From contig NZ_JAAWVT010000004.1 of NCBI RefSeq assembly GCF_012271785.1, positions 274,795 to 338,794 on the forward strand: 64,000 bases of DNA, written 5' to 3'. The notes beneath the pieces were generated by a model that was not told the origin of the DNA, made no database searches, and worked only from the letters and a program-made list of their open reading frames with translations. Below, piece by piece: positions 42,547 through 52,472 of this stretch (the first letter of the stretch is position 1; every line of letters begins with the position of its first letter). This stretch comes from Paeniglutamicibacter terrestris. Lineage in GTDB: Bacteria > Actinomycetota > Actinomycetes > Actinomycetales > Micrococcaceae. Position numbers and translations under genes: made by a program.

Positions 42547-43326
42547 TTATCCGAAGCGGCCCGAGACGTAGTCCTCGGTGGCCTTGACGGTGGGGTTGGA
42601 GAAGATCGTGGCAGTTTCGGCGTACTCGATGAGTTTGCCCGGCTTGCCGGTGCCAGCAATGTTGAAGAACGCTGTCTTGTCACTCACACGCGCTGCCTGC
42701 TGCATATTGTGGGTCACGATCACCACGGTGAATTCGTTCTTGAGCTCGTTGATCAAATCCTCGATCGCGAGCGTGGAGATCGGGTCCAGTGCCGAACAGG
42801 GCTCGTCCATGAGGATCACCTGAGGCTTGACGGCGATGGTGCGTGCAATGCACAGGCGCTGCTGCTGGCCACCGGAAAGTCCCGAGCCCGGCTTATCCAG
42901 ACGGTCCTTGACCTCGTTCCAGAGGTTGGCCCCACGCAGGGACTTCTCCACCAGATCCTCGGCGTCGGAACGGGAGATCTTCTTGCTGTTGAGCTTGACT
43001 CCGGCGAGCACGTTGTCCCGGATGGACATCGTCGGGAACGGGTTGGGGCGCTGGAAGACCATGCCGATCTGCGAGCGAACGGTTACCGGGTCAACACCGG
43101 ACTCGTAGAGGTTGTCTCCGTCCAGCAAGACTTCACCCTCAACACGACCGCCGGGAATGACCTCGTGCATGCGGTTGAGCGTGCGCAGGAAGGTGGACTT
43201 ACCGCAGCCGGAAGGACCGATGAACGCGGTGACCGACTTGGCTTCTATTTCGATGTTGACGTCTTCCACGGCCAAGAAATTGGTGTAGTAGACATTGAGG
43301 TCTTTGACGTCGATGCGCTTAGACAT
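42547..43326 (-). CDS. pstB: Phosphate ABC transporter ATP-binding protein PstB
   Basis: The protein has 259 residues. Walker [15 protein letters not shown], the PstB-specific [21 protein letters not shown], signature [16 protein letters not shown] and Walker [14 protein letters not shown] are all present. It powers high-affinity phosphate import with PstCA and PstS. The start is ATG 43326 with AAGGAA upstream; the longer frame is not used. It is the last gene of pstSCAB, 49 bp after pstA. Confidence 0.97.
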   Translation of the reverse strand: MSKRIDVKDLNVYYTNFLAVEDVNIEIEAKSVTAFIGPSGCGKSTFLRTLNRMHEVIPGGRVEGEVLLDGDNLYESGVDPVTVRSQIGMVFQRPNPFPTMSIRDNVLAGVKLNSKKISRSDAEDLVEKSLRGANLWNEVKDRLDKPGSGLSGGQQQRLCIARTIAVKPQVILMDEPCSALDPISTLAIEDLINELKNEFTVVIVTHNMQQAARVSDKTAFFNIAGTGKPGKLIEYAETATIFSNPTVKATEDYVSGRFG

Positions 43327-43375
43327 GTGATTGTTCCTTAGGAGTGTGGGTGTGAAGAGTCCGGAGCCTAAAGGC

Positions 43376-44527
43376 TCAACGGCCCTTCTTGGGGGCGAAC
43401 AAGCTAGCAACCAGGCGAGCGCCTAGGTTCAGAACCATGACCATCAGAATCAGCAGCAGGGCGGCAGCCCAGGCGCGCTGGATCGAGGGGTCCACGTTGG
43501 TCGGCGAGGTCGGGGTGAGGATCTGGTAGTAGATGAACGTCGGCAGCGTGGCCATCCAGTTGCCAAAGACGTTCACGTTGATATTGTTCGCCAGACCGGC
43601 GGTGACAAGAATCGGTGCGGTTTCGCCGATGACGCGGGCAATGGCCAGGGTGACGCCGGAGGCGATACCGGAGATGGCCGTGGGGATGACGACCTTGGCG
43701 ATGGTGCGCCACTTGCGCACGCCCAACGCATAGGCGGCTTCGCGTAGTTCGTTCGGGACGATCTTGAGCATTTCCTCGGTGGAGCGAACCACCGTGGGGA
43801 TCATCAGCACGCTCAAGGCGACGGCTGCAACGATGCCCATACGTGCGGTGGGGCCCATGATCACCGCGAAGAGCGCGGTGGCAAAAAGGCCGGCGACGAT
43901 GGAAGGAATGCCGGTCATCACGTCAACAAAGAAGGTGATGGCGCGGGCCAGCGGACCGTTTTTGCCGTATTCCACCAGGTAGATGGCCGTCAGCATGCCC
44001 ACGGGAACCGAGATCAGGGTTGACCACATGGTGATCAGCAGCGTACCGACTACAGCGTGGTAGGCACCGCCGAGGACCGGAGTGCCGTTCTCGACGCTGG
44101 CGTTGTCAATCGCTCCGGTAACCCCATTCATGGAGTGGAACAGGAAGTGCATGTTGATGCCCGGCAGCCCCTTCTGGAGCACGGTGAACAGCACGGAGAC
44201 CAGCGGGATCAGCGCCAGCAGGAACGCTGCGTAAACCAGATGTGTGGCCAGTGCGTTTTTGCCGCGGCGCGAGCCCTCGACGACGGTGGTGATGATGGCC
44301 GAGGCCACCACAAAGATAATTGCGGTAAAGATCGCGAAGGTGACGACCGAGAATCCACCGAGGGTGGAGGCTGCGGCACCAAGAATCAGGGATCCGGCGG
44401 CGATTCCGGGAGTGGCCCAGCGGGGCAGGTGACCCTTGGACAGCGAGTTACGCTTGCGACCGTTCGGGGTCAACCCCGGTTTCCGGGATGAATTCTTCGG
44501 GAGATTGCGGGTGGTTACGGCACTCAT
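43376..44527 (-). CDS. pstA: Phosphate ABC transporter permease PstA
   Basis: The protein has 383 residues and six membrane helices. A basic, possibly disordered N-terminus of 30 residues precedes the first helix. The permease domain shows [19 protein letters not shown] and the EAA-like loop [23 protein letters not shown]. It shares one base with the pstC stop codon (TAATG), so translation is coupled. Confidence 0.95.
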   Translation of the reverse strand: MSAVTTRNLPKNSSRKPGLTPNGRKRNSLSKGHLPRWATPGIAAGSLILGAAASTLGGFSVVTFAIFTAIIFVVASAIITTVVEGSRRGKNALATHLVYAAFLLALIPLVSVLFTVLQKGLPGINMHFLFHSMNGVTGAIDNASVENGTPVLGGAYHAVVGTLLITMWSTLISVPVGMLTAIYLVEYGKNGPLARAITFFVDVMTGIPSIVAGLFATALFAVIMGPTARMGIVAAVALSVLMIPTVVRSTEEMLKIVPNELREAAYALGVRKWRTIAKVVIPTAISGIASGVTLAIARVIGETAPILVTAGLANNINVNVFGNWMATLPTFIYYQILTPTSPTNVDPSIQRAWAAALLLILMVMVLNLGARLVASLFAPKKGR

Positions 44528-45459
44528 TAGTTGGCTCCCGAGAATTCCTTGTGGCGGGCGATGATGGCCCGGGCGATCAAGTTGACGACCAGGGTGATCA
44601 CGAAGAGCACCAGGCCGGCGGCGATCAGTTCGGAGAGGCGCAGTCCGAAGGCCTCGGGGAAGTTCAAGGCGATTTCCGCGGCGATTGTCTGGTTACCGGA
44701 CTTGATCAGCGACGGGATCAGCGCGCCGGTGGAGAGCACCAGGGCTACTGCCATGGTCTCGCCGAGCGCACGGCCCAGGCCGAGCATGACCGCAGAGATG
44801 ATACCGGGGCGAGCAAAGGGAATGACCGACATAACGATCATTTCCCAGCGAGTGGCTCCGAGGGCAAGTGCCGCTTCTTCATGCAACTTCGGGGTTTGCA
44901 AGAAGATTTCGCGGCTCAGCGAGGTGATGATCGGAAGGACCATCACTGCCAATACGATGCCCGCGGTAAAAATGGTCTTGCCAGTTTGTGAGGCGGGACC
45001 CTCAAAGATCGGGATGAAGCCAAGGTTCTCGGCCAGCCATGCGTAAATCGGAACCAGTGCCGGCGCCAGGACGAGGTAGCCCCAGGCGCCGTAGATGACC
45101 GAGGGAATCGCTGCCAGCAGGTCAATGACGTAACCCAGGCCCGCGGCCAACCGGCGTGGTGCGTAGTGCGAGATGAACAGGGCGACGGCGATGCCCACCG
45201 GAGTGGCGATCACCAGGGCGATGGCCGCTGCGATGACAGTGCCGATGACGATCGGGAAGATGTAGGTGGCGAAGCCTTCGCCACCAGAGACTAGTTCTGG
45301 GTCTGCCGAGAAGATCGGCAGGGCCTGAATGAGCAGGAAGACCGCCACAGCTAAGAGCGTGACGAGGATCAGAATGCCAGCGCCAAGCGCTGCACCGGAG
45401 AATACCTTGTCTCCGACCTGTCCCTTGGAGCCGTTGCGCCGTAGCGCGTTGGTTGTCAT
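44527..45459 (-). CDS. pstC: Phosphate ABC transporter permease PstC
   Basis: The protein has 310 residues and six membrane helices. It has the PstC pattern IATPVGIAVALFISHYAPRR and LHEEAALALGATRWEMIVMSVIPFARPG. The start is ATG 45459, with AAGG about 9 bases upstream; the longer open frame crosses the intergenic hairpin and is not used. pstC follows pstS by 158 bp, a gap that holds a strong hairpin. Confidence 0.96.
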   Translation of the reverse strand: MTTNALRRNGSKGQVGDKVFSGAALGAGILILVTLLAVAVFLLIQALPIFSADPELVSGGEGFATYIFPIVIGTVIAAAIALVIATPVGIAVALFISHYAPRRLAAGLGYVIDLLAAIPSVIYGAWGYLVLAPALVPIYAWLAENLGFIPIFEGPASQTGKTIFTAGIVLAVMVLPIITSLSREIFLQTPKLHEEAALALGATRWEMIVMSVIPFARPGIISAVMLGLGRALGETMAVALVLSTGALIPSLIKSGNQTIAAEIALNFPEAFGLRLSELIAAGLVLFVITLVVNLIARAIIARHKEFSGAN

Positions 45460-45556
45460 ATGGGTGAGCCTTAAGGAGTTGAGCAAACGGTACAAGGGGG
45501 ATCGGATGACCGTTTGCGCTGGGATGGTGAAGGGGGGGGTGATGCAGATGTTACTG

Positions 45557-45605
45557 CGCCTTCCGGGCAATGGCGATGCTTAGAGCTGCCAATGCCCGGA
45601 AGGCG
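45557..45605 (-). other. Strong intergenic hairpin between pstS and pstC
   Basis: An 18-bp perfect stem (CGCCTTCCGGGCATTGGC on the minus strand and its complement) with a 13-base loop lies 12 bp after pstS. No T-run follows, so it is more likely an mRNA-stabilising or partial-termination element that lets pstS accumulate over pstCAB. A run of eight C on the minus strand follows near 45532-45539. Confidence 0.75.
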
Positions 45606-45617
45606 GTGAGTGCTGTA

Positions 45618-46736
45618 TTACTTGGCGACAGTGATCTGCTCGACGGACTTGATGGCCGCTGCGCTCATCTTGGCCGAGAGCGGAGCGTTGCCTGCAGAGG
45701 TTGCTGCTTCCTTCTGGCCGGCGTCGGAGAGGACGTACTCGCCGAAGCTCTTGACCAAATCAGCGGTGGCCTGATCCTTGTAGGTGGAGCAGAACACGTG
45801 GTAAGAAACCAGGATGATCGGGTAGGAACCCGACTCGGTGGTGTCGCGCTTCAGATCCAGGGACATGTCCAGTGCGCCGCGGTCCTTGACCGGGGTGGCT
45901 GCCTCGACGCCCTTGGCTGCCGCATCGGCGGAGATCTTGGTGAAGTCGTCGCCGACCTTGACGTTCACGGTACCCAGATCGCCCACTGCGGAGAAGTCTG
46001 CGTAGGTGATTGCACCCTCGGTGGCGGTGGTGGTTGCCACAACGCCGGAGGTTCCCTTGGCGTTTTCGCTGGCGAGATCCTTGGGCCAGTCGCCGGAGAC
46101 CTCGTAGTCCCAGACATCCTTGGCAGTAGCGGCAAGGTATTCAACGAAGTTCTCGGTGGTTCCCGACTCGTCATTGCGGTGCACCACGGTGATGGCGGTG
46201 TCCGGAAGGCTCACGCCTTCGTTGGTTGCGGCGATGGCCGGATCATTCCACTTGGTGATTTCGAGCTTGAAGATCTTGGCGATGGTAGCCGCATCAAGGT
46301 TCAGGGTCTCTACGCCCGGCAGGTTGAAAGCAACCGCAATCGGGGAAACATAGGCAGGAACGTTGAATGCCCCATCCGGACCACAAACTTCCTTGGAGGA
46401 CTCGATCTCTTCGTCCTTCAGGTACGCATCCGAGCCAGCGAACTGTGCACCGCCTGCGAGGAAGGCCTTGCGGCCTGCGCCGGATCCATCCGGGGAGTAC
46501 TGGACCATGGTGCCGGCGTTGGCGGCTTCGAAGCCGGCCTTCCAGGCTTCCATGGCGGACTTCTGCGAGGATGCGCCGCTACCGGTCAGCGTGCCGGTGA
46601 CTGCGCCACCTGCGGAGCCGCTGGTGGCGGCATCCGTGCCGGCAGTGGCGGTCGGGCTATCAGAACCACAGGCAGTCAGGGCCAGTGCGGCGACGGTAAG
46701 AACTGCAGCCGCGCTGCCGATGCGATGAAGCTTCAC
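45618..46736 (-). CDS. pstS: Phosphate ABC transporter substrate-binding lipoprotein PstS
   Basis: The protein has 372 residues with a lipoprotein signal, LTAC with Cys23. The mature protein carries GSGASSQKSAMEAWKAGF and the phosphate-loop residues SPDGSGAGRKAFLAGGAQFAGSD. It binds phosphate outside the membrane and passes it to PstCA. GTG 46736 has GAGGA at a normal distance. It is the first gene of the operon, and a PHO box lies upstream. Confidence 0.97.
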   Translation of the reverse strand: MKLHRIGSAAAVLTVAALALTACGSDSPTATAGTDAATSGSAGGAVTGTLTGSGASSQKSAMEAWKAGFEAANAGTMVQYSPDGSGAGRKAFLAGGAQFAGSDAYLKDEEIESSKEVCGPDGAFNVPAYVSPIAVAFNLPGVETLNLDAATIAKIFKLEITKWNDPAIAATNEGVSLPDTAITVVHRNDESGTTENFVEYLAATAKDVWDYEVSGDWPKDLASENAKGTSGVVATTTATEGAITYADFSAVGDLGTVNVKVGDDFTKISADAAAKGVEAATPVKDRGALDMSLDLKRDTTESGSYPIILVSYHVFCSTYKDQATADLVKSFGEYVLSDAGQKEAATSAGNAPLSAKMSAAAIKSVEQITVAK

Positions 46737-46861
46737 GAGTAATCCTCTTTCAAATGCCTGAGTGTATGGAACGAAATATGATGGTTCGCTCCCTTGCGAT
46801 GCACACCCCGGCACATCGCTTCAATACGAAGTTATTCCTTGCAGGTAACCAGTGGCTCCGA

Positions 46862-46883
46862 TGGAGGTGAACATAAGGTGAAC
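46862..46883 (-). promoter_or_regulatory. PHO box (PhoP direct repeats) upstream of pstS
   Basis: On the minus strand two adjacent 11-bp units, GTTCACCTTAT and GTTCACCTCCA, match the direct-repeat pattern of actinobacterial PhoP. A degenerate unit and a weaker GGTTACCTGCA continue the 11-bp register toward the promoter. It lies about 125 bp upstream of the pstS start. Confidence 0.85.
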
Positions 46884-46962
46884 AAGGACGTTTCGCGGCA
46901 GTGTTTCGCGTCACAATTAACACTTACCGGTGCTACGCCCATGCCGTGGAAGACTGGTGCCC

Positions 46963-48090
46963 ATGAGTATCGGATCATCAGCCGGCGGCGCGTGGACGTT
47001 CATCATGCGCCGCAATCGCGTTGGCGTGCGCCGGGTGGGAACCTCTTTCCCCAAGATCATTCAAATGACTGCCTCCGCGGTATTGGCCTACTGGATCGCC
47101 GAGGAGCTACTGGGGCACGTCGACCCGATCTTTGCCGCGACTAGTGGGCTGCTGGTCTTGGGATTCGGTACGGCGACCACAGTTCGCCGCTCCATGGAGG
47201 TCGCCATTGGCTGCACCCTGGGCGTAGCGGTAGGTGATTTGTTGCTCACGCTGCTCGGGAGCGGTCTATGGCAGGCAGCCCTAGTTCTCTTCCTGTCACT
47301 GACGATTGCCAGGTTCCTGGATTCTGGCCCCATCTTCTCTACCCAACTCGGCCTACAGTCGGTACTCGTGGTTCTGCTGCCCATCGGGGCCGCTGGCCCG
47401 TTTAGCCGTTCCATCGACGCGGTGATCGGTTCGCTGTGCGGCCTGTTAATCATGATGATTTTCCCCCGCGATCCGCGCCGCACCCCCACCGCCGAGCTGG
47501 GCAAACTATTAGCCGAGCTCGCCGGCATCTTGCACGAATGCGGACGCGCGGTGGGCGCCTCAGACACCACCTTGGCATTCCACGCACTGGTCCGCGCCCG
47601 CGGAACCCAGCGGCTTATGGACTCGTTACCAACAGCCCTGAATATGGCCCGAGAGGTGGCCACACTAGCCCCGGCGCACCGCAGGCACCGCTCGGACCTG
47701 GACCGGCTGAAGATAACTGCGGAGAAGACCGACCTAGCGGTACGTAACTCCCGGGTCTTGGCCCGGAGGCTAGCCACAGTGATCACCCATGGAGCTCTGA
47801 CCGACAACGGGGTCGAATCCGTCTCAAGCCTGTTGACCGAACTGTCTGAGGCCACCAACGCCCTGGGCTATGCGGTGTTGGAGACCAAAGACTCCGGATA
47901 CCGCAAGGCGATGGGGCGGGCCCGACGCGAGCTTGCCGAATGTGCCGCACAGCTGGACCCCACGAGCCTCCAGGTCAGCGGTCTGCAGGGCGAGGGCATG
48001 GTGTTGCTGCTACGCCCCCTGGTGATCGACCTCCTGGAGGCCACCGGCACCAGCCATGAGGAAGCCGTCGCCTTGTTGCCGCGCCTGTAG
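46963..48090 (+). CDS. FUSC/aromatic-acid exporter-like membrane protein
   Basis: The protein has 375 residues. Six or so membrane helices lie between about residues 35 and 170 (KIIQMTASAVLAYWIAEELLG, then LGLQSVLVVLLPIGAAGPFS). A helical cytoplasmic domain follows. This matches the FUSC/YgaE-like group that is related to aromatic-acid efflux. It is divergent from pstS and 56 bp before radA. Function is not known. Confidence 0.82.
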   Translation: MSIGSSAGGAWTFIMRRNRVGVRRVGTSFPKIIQMTASAVLAYWIAEELLGHVDPIFAATSGLLVLGFGTATTVRRSMEVAIGCTLGVAVGDLLLTLLGSGLWQAALVLFLSLTIARFLDSGPIFSTQLGLQSVLVVLLPIGAAGPFSRSIDAVIGSLCGLLIMMIFPRDPRRTPTAELGKLLAELAGILHECGRAVGASDTTLAFHALVRARGTQRLMDSLPTALNMAREVATLAPAHRRHRSDLDRLKITAEKTDLAVRNSRVLARRLATVITHGALTDNGVESVSSLLTELSEATNALGYAVLETKDSGYRKAMGRARRELAECAAQLDPTSLQVSGLQGEGMVLLLRPLVIDLLEATGTSHEEAVALLPRL

Positions 48091-48145
48091 CGAAACGTAC
48101 GGATACGCGTCCAAAGCGTGGGTACAGGCAGCTAGCATCAAAGAC

Positions 48146-49537
48146 ATGGCAAAGAGCACCCGTACCAAATCCTCCCCCGCTTACCGCTGCGCGGAATGCG
48201 GGTGGAGCACCGTGAAATGGGTAGGACGCTGCGGTGAGTGCCAAGCCTGGGGCACCGTGGAGGAAATGGGTGCGGTCACCGCGAAGACCACCGCCGCCAC
48301 CAGCATTGCCGTGCCGGCCCAGCCTATCGGTGACGTTGATGCATCCGTCGCTTCCTATCGCACCAGTGGCGTGGAGGAATTGGACCGGGTACTGGGTGGA
48401 GGATTGGTTCCCGGAGCCGTGATTTTACTGGCAGGAGAACCCGGCGTAGGTAAATCCACGCTGCTGCTCGATGTTGCTGCACGTGCAGCCCGTAAGGACC
48501 GCACTGTCCTGTACATCACCGGGGAAGAATCCGCCGCGCAGGTGAAGGTTCGCGCAGAACGCATCGATGCCATGGCGGCCACGCTCTACCTCACCGCCGA
48601 AACCGACCTGGGCATTGCACTGGGCCAGGTGGAAAAGATCGACCCAGACCTCCTGATCATTGACTCGGTGCAAACACTTGCCTCGAGCGAGGTCGATGGG
48701 ACGGCCGGCGGCGTTTCTCAGGTGCGCGAGGTCGCCGCCTCCCTGATCAACGCGGCCAAACGCCGGAACATGACCACCATCCTGGTTGGGCATGTCACCA
48801 AGGACGGATCAATCGCCGGACCGCGGCTGCTTGAGCACCTGGTGGACGTCGTCTGCCAATTCGACGGCGAGCGCCATTCCCGCCTGCGCCTCCTGCGTGC
48901 GCTAAAAAACCGTTACGGACCCACCGACGAGGTCGGCTGCTTTGATCTGACCGAGGCAGGTATCGAAGGCCTGGCGGACCCCTCAGGGCTCTTTGTCACA
49001 CGCACCAAGGATCCAGTTCCCGGAACCTGCATCACCGTCACCCTCGAGGGTCGTCGCCCCCTGGTGGCCGAGGTACAGACACTGCTCTCGCGGGCCAGCA
49101 GCGCTATCCCCCGCAGGGCCACCAGCGGCTTGGATGCCGCCCGAACCCAGATGATTTTGGCGGTGCTCCAGTCGCGGGCCAAGATGGAGCTCGGGGGCTT
49201 GGATTCCTACGTGGCTACTGTTGGCGGGGTCAAGCTCAGCGAGCCCGCCACGGATCTGGCCACCGCACTTGCTCTTGCCTCCTCGATGCACAATCACCCA
49301 TTGCCGCCGCATTTTGTGGCCTTCGGTGAGGTCGGGCTGGCCGGCGAGGTGCGTCCGGTTCCCGAAATCGGGCGCCGTATCATCGAGGCCGAGCGGCTGG
49401 GATTCCGCTATGCCATGGTGCCCGCATCACCACAACCTCCGAAGAACATCCCCGACTCGATTCGGGTCTTTACCGTTTCCTCGGTGCACGAGGCTCTGGA
49501 CATCGCCTTCGAACAGCGCGTCAAAACAGGGTCCTGA
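48146..49537 (+). CDS. radA: DNA repair protein RadA
   Basis: The protein has 463 residues. A zinc finger is formed by Cys15, Cys18, Cys29 and Cys32; Walker A GEPGVGKST is residues 97-105; the RadA motif KNRYG is present in LRALKNRYGPTDEVG; and a Lon-like C-terminal domain follows. RadA drives branch migration in recombination. A TAGCAT box lies 7 bases before the ATG, suggesting a leaderless message. disA follows, as is common in Gram-positive bacteria. Confidence 0.97.
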   Translation: MAKSTRTKSSPAYRCAECGWSTVKWVGRCGECQAWGTVEEMGAVTAKTTAATSIAVPAQPIGDVDASVASYRTSGVEELDRVLGGGLVPGAVILLAGEPGVGKSTLLLDVAARAARKDRTVLYITGEESAAQVKVRAERIDAMAATLYLTAETDLGIALGQVEKIDPDLLIIDSVQTLASSEVDGTAGGVSQVREVAASLINAAKRRNMTTILVGHVTKDGSIAGPRLLEHLVDVVCQFDGERHSRLRLLRALKNRYGPTDEVGCFDLTEAGIEGLADPSGLFVTRTKDPVPGTCITVTLEGRRPLVAEVQTLLSRASSAIPRRATSGLDAARTQMILAVLQSRAKMELGGLDSYVATVGGVKLSEPATDLATALALASSMHNHPLPPHFVAFGEVGLAGEVRPVPEIGRRIIEAERLGFRYAMVPASPQPPKNIPDSIRVFTVSSVHEALDIAFEQRVKTGS

Positions 49538-49653
49538 ATGTTCTCTGCATTACAAAGGAGTACCGAAGTCATTCGCTGAAGCTCATTTTCGGGCTTGAAG
49601 TCCCTTCCTTGGCCATACCATAGAGTAGTTACCCCTTGGAAGGAACTGGCCCC

Positions 49654-50730
49654 ATGTCGAAGAGCCCCGAAGATGCGCTGCGCGCCACTCTGGCCCGTGT
49701 TGCACCCGGAACGGAGCTGCGGGACGGTCTTGAACGTATCCTGCGCGGCCGCACCGGTGCGCTAATCGTGCTGGGGCACGACAGGGTCGTTGACTCGATC
49801 TGTTCGGGAGGCTTCGACATCAACATCGTCTTCTCCCCCACCCGCCTGCGCGAGCTGGCCAAGATGGACGGGGCCATCGTCTGCGATAAGGATGGCTCCA
49901 ATATCCTGCGCGCAGGGGTGCAGCTGGTTCCTGACCACTCCATTGCCACCCAGGAGACGGGCACCCGACACCGCACCGCCGAACGAGTTGCCATCCAGAC
50001 CGGGTTCCCCGTCGTCTCGGTTTCGCAATCGATGCACATCATTGCCCTCTACGTCCAAGGCATCCGCTACCTCTTGGAGGGTTCAGAACCGGTATTGGCC
50101 CGCGGCAATCAGGCCCTGGCCACACTGGAACGTTACCGCTCACGCCTGGACCAGGTCACCAGCGCTCTCTCCGCAGCGGAGATCGAAGCCGTGGTGACGG
50201 TGCGCGATGTGGCAGCCGTGCTGCAACGTCAAGAAATGGTCAGGCGCATCTCCGAGGAGATCGCCCAGTACGTGCTGGAATTGGGCAGTGACGGACGATT
50301 GTTGGCCCTGCAACTTGATGAGCTCTCCGCCGGGCTTGGTCCTGGCGCGGATCTTTTGCTGAAGGACTACTCGAACCTCGGGACTCAGGAATTGGACATC
50401 GACGCGGCGCTGGCAAAGCTCCAAAGTCTGGATTCCACCGACCTGATCGATTTGAGTAAATTCGCTGCCGTTCTGGGCATCACCCCCGGCATCGACTCGC
50501 TCGAGGCCATCGTGACCCCCAAGGGTCACCGCCTGTTGGCAGCCATCACCTCGGTGCCGCGCACCGTGGCCGACCGGCTGGTGAATAACTTTGGTGGCCT
50601 GCAACGTCTGATGGCGGCAAACATCGAGGATCTGATGGCCGTTGACGGCATCGGTGATCAGCGCGCACGTACGGTGCGTGAGGGTCTCTCTCGTGTCGCG
50701 GAGTCCTCACTTCTGGACCGCTTCCTCTAA
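49654..50730 (+). CDS. disA: Diadenylate cyclase DisA
   Basis: The protein has 358 residues. The DAC domain has DGA (residues 72-74) and RHRTA (105-109), the two catalytic blocks that make c-di-AMP from ATP. A linker helix region and a C-terminal helix-hairpin-helix DNA-binding region (IEDLMAVDGIGDQRARTVREGL) follow. AAGGA lies about 10 bases before ATG 49654; a TTG at 49636 is less likely. Following radA, it links DNA integrity to second-messenger level. Confidence 0.97.
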   Translation: MSKSPEDALRATLARVAPGTELRDGLERILRGRTGALIVLGHDRVVDSICSGGFDINIVFSPTRLRELAKMDGAIVCDKDGSNILRAGVQLVPDHSIATQETGTRHRTAERVAIQTGFPVVSVSQSMHIIALYVQGIRYLLEGSEPVLARGNQALATLERYRSRLDQVTSALSAAEIEAVVTVRDVAAVLQRQEMVRRISEEIAQYVLELGSDGRLLALQLDELSAGLGPGADLLLKDYSNLGTQELDIDAALAKLQSLDSTDLIDLSKFAAVLGITPGIDSLEAIVTPKGHRLLAAITSVPRTVADRLVNNFGGLQRLMAANIEDLMAVDGIGDQRARTVREGLSRVAESSLLDRFL

Positions 50731-50750
50731 ACCGAGGTTATTGTCCGGAG

Positions 50751-51374
50751 CTACTTCAGCTCGAACTTTACCGTCTCACTGCTGATCTCTCCCAGCTTCG
50801 CGGTGAAGCCGTAGGTTCCCGGACGCGGCTTGGAATTCACCACCTTGCAACCCGGGGCGCTTCGCACCCGGGTCCAGGTGAAACGCGCTGTTTCGCTGGC
50901 ACCAGACTTGATCACGATGTTGGTGTCGGTGGGGTCCTGAACGCAGTCCGAGGTGGCAAAGATTCGGTCCTTGCCACTCATCACGGCGAACTCCTGCTGG
51001 CTGGTGCCCACATCGACCATGCAGTCGAATTTTCCCTGATTCTTGATGCTCATCACGAGCACCGGGTTCTCCGACGGACCGTGCGTGCTCTGGACGGTGG
51101 AGGCAATCACTGCCACGTCCCCCTCAAGGCATCCGGTGGGTTCGCTCGAGGACTGCTGCTCCTCTGTAGTGCCAGTTGTAGCGCCAGGGGCACCGACTGC
51201 CGATGGGTCAGTAACAGATCCAGGTGCCGAGTCGGGGCGCAGCAAAGCCGCAATACCAAATCCTGCCCACGCCAAGAGGCCCAGCACCACGAGCAGGCTG
51301 ATCAAAACCGCGAGACGACGACGCCGAAAAACCCGTGCGGAAGGTTGGGTTGAACGGACCTGCTTTTGTGCCAT
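50751..51374 (-). CDS. Membrane-anchored extracytoplasmic protein, DUF4232-like
   Basis: The protein has 207 residues. A basic cytoplasmic start is followed by one helix (LAVLISLLVVLGLLAWAGFG) and then a Ser/Thr/Gly-rich outside segment. The outer domain has paired cysteines (GCLEGDVAV, CMVDVG, DCVQDP, GCKVV) with a beta-sandwich look. Its function is unknown. It is convergent with disA and divergent from mutY. Confidence 0.72.
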   Translation of the reverse strand: MAQKQVRSTQPSARVFRRRRLAVLISLLVVLGLLAWAGFGIAALLRPDSAPGSVTDPSAVGAPGATTGTTEEQQSSSEPTGCLEGDVAVIASTVQSTHGPSENPVLVMSIKNQGKFDCMVDVGTSQQEFAVMSGKDRIFATSDCVQDPTDTNIVIKSGASETARFTWTRVRSAPGCKVVNSKPRPGTYGFTAKLGEISSETVKFELK

Positions 51375-51476
51375 ACCTCAAGGCTACGAAGCTCAAGCGG
51401 TTGAGGTCGACTCCCACGCCGCCAGCTAGAGTGATATCGCCAGCATTTACCCGCCACACAAAGGATTTACCCCGCC

Positions 51477-52472
51477 GTGCCGCACCCCGAGTTGGAGACC
51501 ATCCACCACAAAATCACCGACTGGTACGCACTGAACGCACGTGCCTTGCCATGGCGCAGCTCCTCGGCAAGCCCGTGGGCCGTGATGGTCTCCGAATTCA
51601 TGCTGCAACAAACCCCCGTCGTCCGCGTACTTCCGGTGTGGGAAACCTGGATGAAACGGTGGCCAACCCCCGCGGCGCTGGCCGCCGAGCCAGTGTCCGA
51701 GGCACTCAAGGCTTGGGGACGGCTGGGTTATCCGCGCAGGGCCCTGCGGCTACACGCTGCGGCAACGGTGATCACCGACGAGTTCGATGGCGAGGTTCCC
51801 GCAACGCAGGAACAGCTCCTGGCTCTGCCGGGAGTCGGAACCTACACAGCCGCGGCCATCGCCTGCTTTGCCTTTAATGTGCCAGCAGTGGTGGTGGATA
51901 CCAATATCCGTCGGGTTCACGCACGTTTGGTTAGTGGGCAAGCGTTACCCGAGCAATCTCAGACCGCCGGTGAGCTGGCCCTTGCCGCTCGGTTGATGCC
52001 CGCTGTCTCATCCGCAGATAACGCAGATGCACAACTGGCCAATGCGTGGAACATCGCGGTGATGGAACTCGGCGCCCTGGTCTGTACGGCACGCTCCCCG
52101 CGCTGTGAGGATTGCCCGGTCATCAATCAGTGTGCGTGGATCGCCGCGGGGCGACCCGAACCTCACTACAAGCCCAAGGGTCAGCCCTGGCACGGCACCG
52201 ACCGGCAGGTACGCGGAGCCATGATGGCGGTACTACGTCACACGCCAGCCCCGGTTCAACGCGCCGATTTGCTGGGCACAGTGGATTTGACCGCAGCCTC
52301 GCAAGCCGCAATCGAGCTGAACCCTGCCCGGGAAGCCTCCCCGGACCACCGTGCGTGGGTTGAGTTGCACGCGCTGGAAGCACCGGCCGAACAGCGAGTC
52401 CGTGCCTTGGATTCCTTGTTGGCAGACGGGCTCGCCCAGCAAGGCGCGACCGGCATTCAACTGCCGCGCTAG
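51477..52472 (+). CDS. mutY: A/G-specific adenine glycosylase
   Basis: The protein has 331 residues and a GTG start. The HhH-GPD fold has SEFMLQQTPVVRV with catalytic Glu40, LPGVGTYTA (117-125) and Asp141 in VDTNIRRVHARL. The [4Fe-4S] cluster is bound by Cys203, Cys210, Cys213 and Cys219 (spacing 6-2-5). It removes adenine paired with 8-oxoguanine. The C-terminal 110 residues look unlike a standard NUDIX-type MutY domain, as in other short actinobacterial MutY proteins. Confidence 0.94.
   Translation: MPHPELETIHHKITDWYALNARALPWRSSSASPWAVMVSEFMLQQTPVVRVLPVWETWMKRWPTPAALAAEPVSEALKAWGRLGYPRRALRLHAAATVITDEFDGEVPATQEQLLALPGVGTYTAAAIACFAFNVPAVVVDTNIRRVHARLVSGQALPEQSQTAGELALAARLMPAVSSADNADAQLANAWNIAVMELGALVCTARSPRCEDCPVINQCAWIAAGRPEPHYKPKGQPWHGTDRQVRGAMMAVLRHTPAPVQRADLLGTVDLTAASQAAIELNPAREASPDHRAWVELHALEAPAEQRVRALDSLLADGLAQQGATGIQLPR

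Noticed and set aside
45570..46742. Antisense frame of 390 codons over pstS
   Set aside because: Shadow of pstS; the lipoprotein frame on the other strand is clear.
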